From contig DGVL01000043.1 in assembly GCA_002394965.1 (NCBI GenBank), positions 19,123 to 43,703 on the forward strand: DNA of 24,581 nt, in the 5' to 3' direction. The translations under genes were made by a program, and so were the position numbers. Shown here one piece after another: positions 16,143 to 24,559 of the stretch; position 1 is the stretch's first letter; each line of letters opens with the position of its first letter. The DNA is from Lachnospira sp. UBA4285. Lineage in GTDB: Bacteria; Bacillota; Clostridia; Lachnospirales; Lachnospiraceae. The notes under the pieces are model-generated. The model was not told the DNA's origin and made no database searches. It saw only the letters and a list, made by a program, of their open reading frames with translations.

Positions 16143-17909
16143 TTAAAAATCCCGAATCAGTTTCTCGATCTGGTCCCTGTCCAGCTTCGTGCAGGTGAGA
16201 TCCCGGATCTGGTACACCCGCGTGCACATCGAAAGGACAGTCGGACGGTGCGTCGTCACGATGACAACGCGCGGGTACGAATCGGTCATGATGTTCCGGA
16301 GCACTTCCCGTTCAGTGGCTACGTCAAGGGCGGAGCTGGCTTCGTCCAGAAGCAGGATCGGAGCGTGCCGCATAAGTGCCCGCGCGATCGAGAGCCGCTG
16401 CGCCTGCCCTTCTGAGAATCCGCCGCCGCGCTCCCGGATCTTTGTGCGGATTCCCTCTGGCAGACGACTGACGAAGTCCCATGCACAGGCGAGCTTCAGA
16501 GCCGCGATGATGTCTTCGTCTGTCGCGCCGGGGGCTACATTTCTCATGTTTTCTGCGATGGTGCCGGAAAACATCGTGTTTCCCTGGGGAACGCAGGAAA
16601 ACATGATCCGGGTGGCCGGCGTCACGGGCATCCGATCCCTGCCCGCGACAAGCCGGATAGAACCGCCGGCAGGCTTGAGAAGGGCGAGCAGCAGTCGCAG
16701 CATAGTCGTCTTTCCCTCGCCGGACGGCCCTACGAGGCCGATGATCTCATGCGGGCGCGCGTAAAAAGAGACGCCCTTAAAGACAGTGGTTCCTGTGCGG
16801 TAGGCATAGGAGAGGTCGTTCACCTCCAGGCCGATCCCGTCTCCCCGGTGGCTTGCGAGGAATTCACAAGCTTCATCCGCCTGGGAGTAGTCCTCCCGCG
16901 GCATCTCGACGATGTCCATCAGACGCCCGGCGGAAGTCGTGAGACTGATGAGCCCCGGAATCAGGGAAGCCAGGGCGTTGACCGAACCGGTCAGGTTCCC
17001 GGAAAGCGACAGGAACATCGTCATGGTGCCGTATGTGATCGCTCCGGTGAAGACACGGTAGATGCCCCAGCCGTAGCTGCTGTAGGTGACCGCGAGCCCG
17101 ATGAGACCGAGCAGGATGGAGGATCCCATTGTCATCCGCGCGTAGGAGAGCTGCATGTCGATATATTCCTTCTGAAGGCCCTTCAGGCGGCTGATATACC
17201 GGTGGATCAGGTCAAACGCCTTGATCGTCTGGATGTTAGAGAATGTCTCCTGATTGAAGCCGGACATCTTCGCGCTCATGGCGGCGTTTTTCTCATTCTG
17301 ATTCTGCATCCTCGTCAGAAGCGTCCGGGACATCAGCATGGAGAAGGGAATGCCCAGCAGCGCAAACACGGCAAATGTCCAGTCGCTGCGGATCACCAGC
17401 CACAGCGTGCCCGCAAATTTGAAGACGTTGATGATCAGACTTGGAATGAAGCTCAGAACGCCGGAAGAAATATTCGAGGCGTCGCTGCTCCAGCGGGTCA
17501 GCAGATCGCCGGTGTGGTACTGTGTGACCGATTCCCAGTCCGTGACCATGATCTTCTCGAAGATGTCGGCTTTGATCTCGGCATCCACCTGGTAGCTGAT
17601 CCGGTTGGAGAAATAACTGGTGATCTGGTTGACGATGATCGAAGCGAGAGACATCCCGATCATCCATCCGAACGTGCGCGCAAGCTGACCGGTCTTCATG
17701 CCGGTCACGATGTCAACCATGTCGCGGGATATGAGGCTTGAGACGAGGCCGAGCAGAACGCCGCCCATCCCGAGCACCGTGTAGAAGCACATCTCTTTCC
17801 AGTAATGGCGCGCGTAGCCGTATATCCAGCGGATCTGCCGGCGCATCTGCTTCAGACGCCCTTCGCGGATCCGCCGTGCATAAAACTTTGCTCTTTCCCG
17901 TATTCTCAT
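16143..17909 (-). CDS. ABC exporter with fused membrane and ATPase domains, no peptidase domain
   Basis: A 588-residue half transporter of the exporter type. An N-terminal basic stretch leads into about six membrane helices (residues 40-325). The ATPase domain has Walker A G394-P-S-G-E-G-K-T401, Q-loop P-Q442, signature F-S-E-G-Q at 498-502 (altered from LSGGQ), Walker B I-L-L-L-D522-E523 and switch His554, so it should be active as a homodimer. There is no C39 cysteine-peptidase domain in front, unlike double-glycine peptide exporters, so a separate protease is needed if the cargo carries a cleaved leader. Its start overlaps the PqqD-kinase gene by 4 bases, so they form one operon. Cargo is inferred to be the convergent leader-bearing proteins. 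Confidence 0.92.
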   Translation of the reverse strand: MRIRERAKFYARRIREGRLKQMRRQIRWIYGYARHYWKEMCFYTVLGMGGVLLGLVSSLISRDMVDIVTGMKTGQLARTFGWMIGMSLASIIVNQITSYFSNRISYQVDAEIKADIFEKIMVTDWESVTQYHTGDLLTRWSSDASNISSGVLSFIPSLIINVFKFAGTLWLVIRSDWTFAVFALLGIPFSMLMSRTLLTRMQNQNEKNAAMSAKMSGFNQETFSNIQTIKAFDLIHRYISRLKGLQKEYIDMQLSYARMTMGSSILLGLIGLAVTYSSYGWGIYRVFTGAITYGTMTMFLSLSGNLTGSVNALASLIPGLISLTTSAGRLMDIVEMPREDYSQADEACEFLASHRGDGIGLEVNDLSYAYRTGTTVFKGVSFYARPHEIIGLVGPSGEGKTTMLRLLLALLKPAGGSIRLVAGRDRMPVTPATRIMFSCVPQGNTMFSGTIAENMRNVAPGATDEDIIAALKLACAWDFVSRLPEGIRTKIRERGGGFSEGQAQRLSIARALMRHAPILLLDEASSALDVATEREVLRNIMTDSYPRVVIVTTHRPTVLSMCTRVYQIRDLTCTKLDRDQIEKLIRDF

Positions 17910-19156
17910 GACAAGTGCCCTGCCTGTTCGTCGAGGAATGCGTCGATCGCCTTTTTCATCACACAGGCAGAGGACGGTCCGGCCGTGCAGGAAAGCTGCC
18001 AGACCGGCACGGCTGCGGTGAGAGCGCCGGTAAAACGCAGGCAGTCCATGAGCTGTTCTTTCGTCCAGGAAGGTGTGATCAGGCGCTGCATGGTCTTAAG
18101 CTGCTTCTCGTCCGGGGAAAGACCGGCGACGGTGTCGGTGTCCGGGCTGCGGCGCAGGAGAATGATGCCGCCGAGCGGAAAGGTCTTCGCCGTGGCGATG
18201 CCGGACGTCCCGCACCACGGAATGCCCCGAACTTCGTAGGGAGAGATGCCGTTTTTTGCCGGAGCGATCAGGTTCAAATCGCCGTTGATCATTTCTGCCC
18301 ATCCGCGCTTCACCCAGTGCGCGGTGTGCGTGGACTTTCCGGTCCCGGAGGGAGCGGAGAAGAGCCAGGCCCGCCCGCGGTAGAGGATCGAGGCGGAGTG
18401 CAGTGCATAGCAGCCGGCAGCGCGGGCGCGGATCAGAAAGAACAGACGGCAGGCGTGGAACACCTCGTACTGCAGCTGCTCTTTTCTGTCCGAAATCCGG
18501 GGCTGTATGTGGAGAACGGCGCGCGTCCCGTCGCGGCTGACGCGGGCCATGCGAAGCACGCAGGAGGAAGGATAGAGGATCCGCCAGGCTGCTCCTTCGT
18601 CCAGGATGCAGAGATCATCATCCTCCAGCAGCACGGTGGCACCGGGGTGCGGGCGGGGAGAAGCCAGGGTCACGGTGATGCGCTGATCAGGCCGGTCTGC
18701 ACAGCCGCTCGCTGCGGCAAATGGCGCAAAATCCACGGAGAAAAAGTCAGATGATCCCTCCAGGGAAACGGTGAGTCCCGCGATGTGAAGCGTGGCAGTG
18801 GGGGACTCCCGGAAGCGGTCAATGTCATCAACAGATTCCGCAGGGCCGACGCGCCCGGAACTGTCCACGGAGTCCGGGACTTCCCGCAGCAGATTCCTGC
18901 TTACAAGGCCGGAAACCCACTCTGCGATCTCTTTCTGGACTTCCTGCCGGTCAGCATCGGATATCTCCTTGTCCCGGATCAGTCCGTCAACCAGCGCTTT
19001 ATCTGACGGCGCATCTGCGAGGCGTTCCCAGAGAGCGCGGCCGCTTCCGCCGAGCCGGAAGGCGCGCTTCTGATCGACAATAGCCTGGCCGAACGGAAGC
19101 AGGTAATCGACGCCGTGTAAGGATACGGCTGTATAGCAGGATGATCTGAGAAGCAT
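17906..19156 (-). CDS. PqqD-domain / HPr-kinase-like fusion protein
   Basis: A 416-residue protein. Residues 1-95 have the PqqD/RRE pattern (winged helix: F-R-L-G-G-S-G-R-A-L-W-E-R-L, then helices ending G-L-V-S-R-N-L-L). Such domains bind leader peptides. Residues about 120-416 form an HPr-kinase/PEP-carboxykinase-like domain: H253-S-A-S, P-loop A268-P-S-G-T-G-K274-S275, I290-N-G-D and G311-I-P-W-C-G316. Related stand-alone kinases in lasso-peptide clusters phosphorylate the precursor. GAGGGGGG lies before the ATG. It leads the minus-strand operon with the ABC exporter and is divergent from the S26 peptidase gene. Expected role (inference): hold the M-Y-R-K-P-V-I leader and phosphorylate, or otherwise act on, the cargo. 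The first Gly of the P-loop is Ala here. Confidence 0.82.
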   Translation of the reverse strand: MLLRSSCYTAVSLHGVDYLLPFGQAIVDQKRAFRLGGSGRALWERLADAPSDKALVDGLIRDKEISDADRQEVQKEIAEWVSGLVSRNLLREVPDSVDSSGRVGPAESVDDIDRFRESPTATLHIAGLTVSLEGSSDFFSVDFAPFAAASGCADRPDQRITVTLASPRPHPGATVLLEDDDLCILDEGAAWRILYPSSCVLRMARVSRDGTRAVLHIQPRISDRKEQLQYEVFHACRLFFLIRARAAGCYALHSASILYRGRAWLFSAPSGTGKSTHTAHWVKRGWAEMINGDLNLIAPAKNGISPYEVRGIPWCGTSGIATAKTFPLGGIILLRRSPDTDTVAGLSPDEKQLKTMQRLITPSWTKEQLMDCLRFTGALTAAVPVWQLSCTAGPSSACVMKKAIDAFLDEQAGHLS

Positions 19157-19225
19157 GAGTCCCCCCTCTTTGTTCTGTCAAATCATTGCTCTGATTGTAC
19201 AACAAAATCCAGAGAGGGTGTTAAA

Positions 19226-19783
19226 ATGATTATCTCACAGGCGCAGTGCAGACCGGAGGAGCAGATGTCAGAAACAGAGACAAAGCAGGATATGTGCAGA
19301 AAACAAAAAATGAGTCCGGAACAGATTCTCAGGGAAGGGACGCCGGTACAAGTCAAACCGTCGGGCTGGAGCATGTACCCGATGTTTGTGCCGGGACGCG
19401 ACTGGGCTGTAATCGCGCCGGTGCGGGAGTGCGTGAGTCCGGATGTGAAGGATCTGCGTGGACTGCGGTCTGTCCGGTCGCTGCGATGCGGCGAGGTCGC
19501 GCTCTTTCGCAGGGAATCGGGCATCCTTGTGCTGCACCGGATCTGCCGGGTGGGAGAGGGCGTGTTCTGGTTTATCGGTGACAATCAGACACAGATCGAG
19601 AAAAACGTCGCGCCGGAGCAGATCATCGGCCTGCTGACGGGATTTGTGCGAAAAGGGAAGATGCACAGCACAGACGAAGTACTTTACAGGGCACTCAGCC
19701 GGATTTGGCTTTTCCTTCGGCCTTTCCGCCCGATGTTTCACCGGGTGAGCTCTGTTTTCCGGAGAAAGGCAGTGGTATACTGA
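19226..19783 (+). CDS. S24/S26-family signal-peptidase-like protein with Ser/His dyad
   Basis: A 185-residue protein. GAGAGGGTG lies five bases before the ATG. P45-S-G-W-S49-M-Y-P holds the nucleophile Ser of the S26 family. Where bacterial signal peptidase I has Lys, this protein has L-V-L-H104-R-I, the Ser/His arrangement of the SipW/ER type. G118-D-N-Q is the conserved final box. There is no N-terminal membrane helix. The C-terminus is basic and amphipathic (W-L-F-L-R-P-F-R). Signal peptidases favour small residues at -3 and -1, and A-S-G at the end of the precursor leaders fits that rule. It is divergent from the PqqD-kinase gene with a 69-base gap. A role in leader removal is inference. 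Confidence 0.82.
   Translation: MIISQAQCRPEEQMSETETKQDMCRKQKMSPEQILREGTPVQVKPSGWSMYPMFVPGRDWAVIAPVRECVSPDVKDLRGLRSVRSLRCGEVALFRRESGILVLHRICRVGEGVFWFIGDNQTQIEKNVAPEQIIGLLTGFVRKGKMHSTDEVLYRALSRIWLFLRPFRPMFHRVSSVFRRKAVVY
19776..19781 (+). promoter_or_regulatory. Extended -10 promoter element before the c-di-GMP genes
   Basis: TATACT preceded by TGG, an extended -10, at the very end of the S26 peptidase gene and 40 bases before the EAL gene start. The -35 region is poor (TGTTTT at 17 bases). It would allow the c-di-GMP genes to be expressed apart from the peptidase gene. Confidence 0.4.
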
Positions 19784-19820
19784 AAAACAGTCGGCATTCC
19801 GGAGAATCCGGGAAGGGGAG

Positions 19821-22800
19821 ATGCCGCTGATCGATGAAGAGAGGAATGAAGCAGGAATGTCTGAAGTAGATGCCAGCATACGGGAACAGTTGAGTCAGTG
19901 CGTTGCACTTCTTGGAGAAAGCGTATGCATCGTTCTGGCGGATGGTTCTGAGAAAGTTGTCTTCGCCAGCGATCAGACTGCCCGGCTGTATGACTGTGAG
20001 TCCGCAGCTGAATTCCTTGACTTCTGTTCTGGCAGCTATCGGAACATGATGACCGCGGCGGATTACATCCCGATGGCGGAAGAAGAGCACACAGACTGCC
20101 GATACTTTCACGTGCGGTTTCATTATCTCACGAAGAAGGGGAGGTATTGCAAGGCGGAGGGAATCAGCCGGCTGAAGGATACGCCGTTTGGGAAAGCGTA
20201 CGTTCTGGAGCTGTTTTCTTCTGAGATGCTTGCGAAACTTCGGAAGACCGACGGATACACGAATCTTCCGGGATCCCATGACTTTTTCATCGCGGCCATG
20301 AAACAGGCGGACGTTCTGAGAAGAGAGGGGAGACTCAGCGAGTTCTGCCCGGTGTATTTTGATGTCAGCCACTTCCGGGAATATAACCGGCTTCACGGCC
20401 TGCACCGCGGCAATCAGTGCCTGAAAAAGATCGCCGATACCATAACACAGTGCTTTCCGGGGGCTGTTGCCGGTCATCTGACGGCCGACCGGTTTATTGC
20501 CTTTCTGCCCGCTGATGATCTGACATCGAGACTGGAGTATATCTGCGGCGAAGTCAACCGCTATATCGGTGATGACGGAATCCGGATGCGGGCAGGGATC
20601 TGCCGGATATCGGGAGAGCTGATGGCAGATGCCTTTCACCGCGCATTTGATTTTGCCAAAGTTGCCTGCGACAGCATAAAGCAGGACGGCAGACAGACGG
20701 TTGCGATATATGAACCGGCTATGGGTGAAGTCATCGACAAGAAGATGTATGTTCTCCGAAACTTCAGTTCGGCGCTTGAGAAGGGCTATATCAAGGTGTA
20801 TCTGCAGCCGGTTATCCGCACGATCACAGGCAGTCTGTGCGGATTTGAGGCGCTGTCCCGATGGGATGACCCGACTCTGGGCATGATCTCACCGGCTGTC
20901 TTTGTGCCGGTTCTGGAGGAGGCTGCGCTCATCGACCGGCTTGACCAGTTCGTTCTGAGACGGGTGCTTGGAATCCTGAGAGACCGGATGGACAACGGCC
21001 TTCCTCTGATTCCGGTTTCGGTCAACCTGTCCGGGTGTGATTTTGAAAGCAGCAACCCTTTTCGCACAATCGATAAAATTGTCAGTCAGTACAAAGTGCC
21101 GCACAGTGTCATCCGCTTCGAACTCACGGAGCGGGTTATCATCCGCAACCGCAGCAGTATGATCTCGACGATCCGGCAGTTTCAGAAAGCCGGATACCAG
21201 GTCTGGATGGATGATTTTGGAAGCGAATACTCTTCTCTGAATTCTCTCCACAATTATCATTTCGATGAGATCAAAATCGATATGGGGTTTTTCAGTCAAT
21301 TTGATGACCGCAGCCGGCAGATCATCACGGCGATTGTGATCATGGCCAAAATGCTGGGGGTACAGACTCTGGCGGAGGGAGTTGAGACAAAGGAGCAGGT
21401 TGACTTCCTGCGGAAGATCGGGTGCGCGAGAATCCAGGGATTCTACTACGGACGGCCGATGCCATATGAGAGCTGCCTCGCCTATGTTCAGGAGAAAAAT
21501 CTGAAGCTGGAAAGTCAGGAAGAGTGCCGGCTTCTGGATGCTTCCGACAGCGTCAACATGACATCAGATCTTCCGACGGCACTGTTCCGATTCCATGAAG
21601 GCGCGGCCACGCTTATGCTAGAGAATGACGCCTACCGCAGAGAACTGAGGAGCACCGGGACTTCAAGCATAGAGGAAGCCAATCTGTATCTGCATTTCAA
21701 AGACTATCCGCTGCGCAGCCGGTTTCTCCAGCTCCTTTCCAGGGCGTTCCGCTCAAGACGGGAAGAGAGCATGGTCTATGTGGATAACGGCCAGTATATG
21801 AAGGCGAGTGTGCGCTGGATCGCGGGCGGGGAACACGACTGGATCGGTGAAGCAGCACTGTACAATATCAGTACCAAGGCGGAACTTCAGAAAGTGAAGT
21901 CGCTGGACAATCAGCTGCGGAATCTTTTTCACATCTATGACGGACTGTATATGCTGGACCGCGGAAGAGACGAGATACAGGTTCTGCAGTGCAGGCATCC
22001 GGAGTTACACGCGGATCAGATATTCAAGGGTATAGCTTCTTCACTGGCTTCGTATGCCGAAAAACGGGTTCATCCGGATGACCGGCAGCGCTTCCTGACA
22101 TCTCTCCGCCCGGAAACCCTTGAGCAGGAAGCGGTGAATACGAGCGGCGGTGGAATATCGGAAGTCGTCCGGGTGCGGCATGAAGACGGAAACTATCACT
22201 GGACCGTGTTCGAGGCTCTTCTGATCTATAAGAGCCGGGCGAAAAATATTCTGATCTGTGAGAGAGAAGATCTGTGGGAAAAGAAGCGCGACCGCGACCG
22301 TCTGCTTCCTGATTTCTGCCGCTCTTTTAATGTGCGCGCATGCGGCAGTACATGCTGCGGAGATACGGATGAGCAGCCGGGAAGGAGTCTCTTTCAGACG
22401 CTTTGTTCTGATTCACCGTATCCTTTCTTCTGGAAGAGCCGGGAAGGGCGGATTCAGGGAGCCAGTTCCGCCTTCCTAAAGTTGACTGGTATTGCGGATG
22501 AATCTATGCTCTGCGGGAGAACCGAGGCGGATATGGGCTGGATCGTCGATCAGTCTGCTCTGACCGAGACGGAGCGCAAAGTACTGCAGGAGGGCGAAAA
22601 GCAGCCATTTACCATGGAGAGCGTGCTGCTCTCCGGACGGCAGCATAAGGTCCGCGTCGGGTGGTCGCCGGTTTACCGGAATAATGAGGAAATCGGTGCG
22701 CTGGGGATGCTTGAGAGCGCGAATTTCCATAACGAGGAGCAGGAAAGAAAACTGGGCCTTACAGATCCACAGACAGGACTTCTCACATACCGGGGAGCGA

Positions 22801-22925
22801 TCGAAGCCGGTCTGACGTATGCAGATCAGTATCGCCTCAAAGGCACGGATTATGTGGGAATCCTGATGGATGTTCCCGCATTCGCGGAAGTAGAGCGGAG
22901 GATCCACTGGGAGCTTCTGCCATAA
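19821..22925 (+). CDS. c-di-GMP phosphodiesterase, PAS-GGDEF(degenerate)-EAL-PAS, ends inside a second GGDEF
   Basis: A 1034-residue soluble protein. A PAS-like region (27-135) is followed by a degenerate GGDEF (145-260; L-T-A-D-R-F at 220-225 in place of GGDEF). The EAL domain (about 310-555) has all key residues: E343 in F-E-A-L, N402, E434, D464-D465, K485, E519/E522 and Q539, so it should hydrolyse c-di-GMP. PAS-like regions follow (about 700-815 and 855-970). The last 60 residues start another GGDEF domain (L-T-D-P-Q-T-G-L-L-T) but stop at residue 1034, about a third of the way through. The rest of that domain opens the next ORF, so the gene looks split by a frameshift. The start has GGAAGG four bases upstream; ATG 19857 is an alternative. 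Confidence 0.88.
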   Translation: MPLIDEERNEAGMSEVDASIREQLSQCVALLGESVCIVLADGSEKVVFASDQTARLYDCESAAEFLDFCSGSYRNMMTAADYIPMAEEEHTDCRYFHVRFHYLTKKGRYCKAEGISRLKDTPFGKAYVLELFSSEMLAKLRKTDGYTNLPGSHDFFIAAMKQADVLRREGRLSEFCPVYFDVSHFREYNRLHGLHRGNQCLKKIADTITQCFPGAVAGHLTADRFIAFLPADDLTSRLEYICGEVNRYIGDDGIRMRAGICRISGELMADAFHRAFDFAKVACDSIKQDGRQTVAIYEPAMGEVIDKKMYVLRNFSSALEKGYIKVYLQPVIRTITGSLCGFEALSRWDDPTLGMISPAVFVPVLEEAALIDRLDQFVLRRVLGILRDRMDNGLPLIPVSVNLSGCDFESSNPFRTIDKIVSQYKVPHSVIRFELTERVIIRNRSSMISTIRQFQKAGYQVWMDDFGSEYSSLNSLHNYHFDEIKIDMGFFSQFDDRSRQIITAIVIMAKMLGVQTLAEGVETKEQVDFLRKIGCARIQGFYYGRPMPYESCLAYVQEKNLKLESQEECRLLDASDSVNMTSDLPTALFRFHEGAATLMLENDAYRRELRSTGTSSIEEANLYLHFKDYPLRSRFLQLLSRAFRSRREESMVYVDNGQYMKASVRWIAGGEHDWIGEAALYNISTKAELQKVKSLDNQLRNLFHIYDGLYMLDRGRDEIQVLQCRHPELHADQIFKGIASSLASYAEKRVHPDDRQRFLTSLRPETLEQEAVNTSGGGISEVVRVRHEDGNYHWTVFEALLIYKSRAKNILICEREDLWEKKRDRDRLLPDFCRSFNVRACGSTCCGDTDEQPGRSLFQTLCSDSPYPFFWKSREGRIQGASSAFLKLTGIADESMLCGRTEADMGWIVDQSALTETERKVLQEGEKQPFTMESVLLSGRQHKVRVGWSPVYRNNEEIGALGMLESANFHNEEQERKLGLTDPQTGLLTYRGAIEAGLTYADQYRLKGTDYVGILMDVPAFAEVERRIHWELLP

Positions 22926-22927
22926 TG
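22871..22927 (+). other. Probable frameshift junction inside a GGDEF domain
   Basis: Up to about 22890 the upstream frame reads as the first strands of a GGDEF domain (G-I-L-M-D-V-P-A-F). From 22925 the frame one base back reads as the following helix and strand (E-I-T-H-A-L-R, then I-A-R-V-G). Both frames are open across the interval between. The stop TAA and the next ATG share one base (TAATG). Loss of one base would explain the split. I see no classical -1 slippery heptamer. Confidence 0.7.
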
Positions 22928-24559
22928 AAGGAGATCACACATGCGCTGCGCGCCACGTTCACACCCGGATGGGCGATCGCGCGTGTCGGACTCTGTTGTT
23001 TTCTCTGCTTCTGCCTGCGGGAAAAGAAAACGGATATCGCGACGAAGATAGAAGCCATAGCCGATTCTCTTTCGGCGCTCTGGAAACAAACGGGAAACTA
23101 TGCAGCCCCTGCCCTGACATCGGTCAGCGCTTTCGGCTCGGAAGCAGACAGCCTGGACGATCTGTTCCAGCTTCTGATGCGGCGCATCAACAGTGTGGAA
23201 AGACAGGTGTACGGAGAAAAGGCTTATACGGGAGACCGCGTAATTATCAGAAGAGATGCGCTTGAATCCGTACCGGAGCGCGTGACGATCAGTGACCCGG
23301 TGACTTACGAACTGATTTATATGAATGCATCAGCGAGAAAGAGCGTGGGGATAGGACTGAACGCGCCTCTGAAAGACATGCGGTGTTACCGCGTGTTCGA
23401 AGAAAACCAGGCGCCATGCGAAGGCTGTCCGAATGTTCTTCTGCGTCAGGACAGGTTCTGCAGTATCCCGCACCTGTGCCGCAGAAACGGAGAGAATCTG
23501 CTGATCCGAACCTGCCTGATTCAATGGGAAAACCGGGTCGTGCGGTTTACCGTTGCTGCCAATACGGATGAATATATCAACTCAATGGCAAAAGAGCACG
23601 AGCTTATCTATCAGGAGATGCGTGCCAATGAAGCCATCTCTGTCGGCATGAAAGAGGAGGACCCTGACCAGGGAATTGGCAGGATACTTGAATGTATCTC
23701 GAAAAATCTGCGCCCGGACCGCTTCTTGATCTTTGAGGAGCGGCAGGACAATACGGTCAGTGCCACCTATGAGTGGACGGCGCCCGGAATTCTGCCTTTG
23801 AAAAAAGAGCTGCAGAGTATCTCCCGGAGCGGTCTGCAGGCACTGTACAAAGAATTCAACCTGCATCATGTGGTGTTTGTCAGCGACATGGAAAAGTTCC
23901 GGAAAGAGAACCCGGATTTCTCGCTTCAGATATACGGGGCGGACAGCTTTGTCTCCGGACAGCTGATTCTGCCGGACCGCACGGAAGGTTTTACTATGGT
24001 GGTTAATCCTTCGAAGGATACATTCCGGCGGAGCAGCCTCCTTCTGGCCACACTGACGGATTTCATCGCTGTCATGATCCGCAACCGGAACAGTCTTCAC
24101 AAGCTCGAGGAACAGAGTGTCCGGGATCAGCTGACAGGTGTCAGGAACCGGTGGGGACTGGAACATCAGATGAAGGCCCTGAACGACAGCGGGCCTCTTG
24201 GTGTGATTTCCGTTGATCTGAACGGACTGAAGCGGATCAATGACACGCAGGGGCATCATGCGGGAGATGTTCTGATCTGTGAGGCGGCCCGGATCCTGTG
24301 CGAATGCGCAGGAAGGCAGTATGTCTTCCGGACCGGAGGAGATGAATTTATCACGCTGACAGAGAACATGGAAGTAGAGGACATTCGGCTCCTCGTCCGT
24401 CATATCCGCGAGAAGGCGCAGTTGAACGGTATCAGCATGGCGATCGGATATGCCATGAGCCGTGGGGGAAAGCTGGATATAGATGCTCTTCTTACCCGGG
24501 CGGATCGGAAGATGTATGATGACAAGGCGCACTGCCTGCACAGAAGAAGGGATGACTGA
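22925..24559 (+). CDS. GGDEF remnant-PAS-GAF-GGDEF diguanylate cyclase (downstream part of split gene)
   Basis: A 544-residue ORF. Residues 1-100 are the second half of a degenerate GGDEF domain (A-R20-V-G-L-C-C-F26 stands for R-x-G-G-D-E-F, and S-L-D-D-L-F at 76-81 for the late helix), so this is not a natural protein start. Residues 104-218 form a PAS-like domain with C165-E-G-C-P, and about 235-395 a GAF domain. A complete GGDEF domain (398-540) follows, with D430-L-N-G-L, N439-D, G443-H and G471-G-D-E-F. The inhibitory RxxD is absent (A-G-R-Q at its place), so product inhibition there is unlikely. It should make c-di-GMP if translated, either by reinitiation at TAATG or as part of a fused 1.6 kilo-residue protein. 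Confidence 0.82.
   Translation: MKEITHALRATFTPGWAIARVGLCCFLCFCLREKKTDIATKIEAIADSLSALWKQTGNYAAPALTSVSAFGSEADSLDDLFQLLMRRINSVERQVYGEKAYTGDRVIIRRDALESVPERVTISDPVTYELIYMNASARKSVGIGLNAPLKDMRCYRVFEENQAPCEGCPNVLLRQDRFCSIPHLCRRNGENLLIRTCLIQWENRVVRFTVAANTDEYINSMAKEHELIYQEMRANEAISVGMKEEDPDQGIGRILECISKNLRPDRFLIFEERQDNTVSATYEWTAPGILPLKKELQSISRSGLQALYKEFNLHHVVFVSDMEKFRKENPDFSLQIYGADSFVSGQLILPDRTEGFTMVVNPSKDTFRRSSLLLATLTDFIAVMIRNRNSLHKLEEQSVRDQLTGVRNRWGLEHQMKALNDSGPLGVISVDLNGLKRINDTQGHHAGDVLICEAARILCECAGRQYVFRTGGDEFITLTENMEVEDIRLLVRHIREKAQLNGISMAIGYAMSRGGKLDIDALLTRADRKMYDDKAHCLHRRRDD

Noticed and set aside
19157..19225. Promoters for the divergent PqqD-kinase and S26 peptidase genes
   Set aside because: TACAAT on the minus strand and a TTGTACAA palindrome at 19195-19202 are present, but no acceptable -35 partner was found for either direction, so no promoter is called.
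22850..22925. Programmed -1 frameshift in the split GGDEF gene
   Set aside because: No slippery heptamer of the X-XXY-YYZ type was seen in the overlap of open frames; a mutation, sequencing error or reinitiation is simpler.
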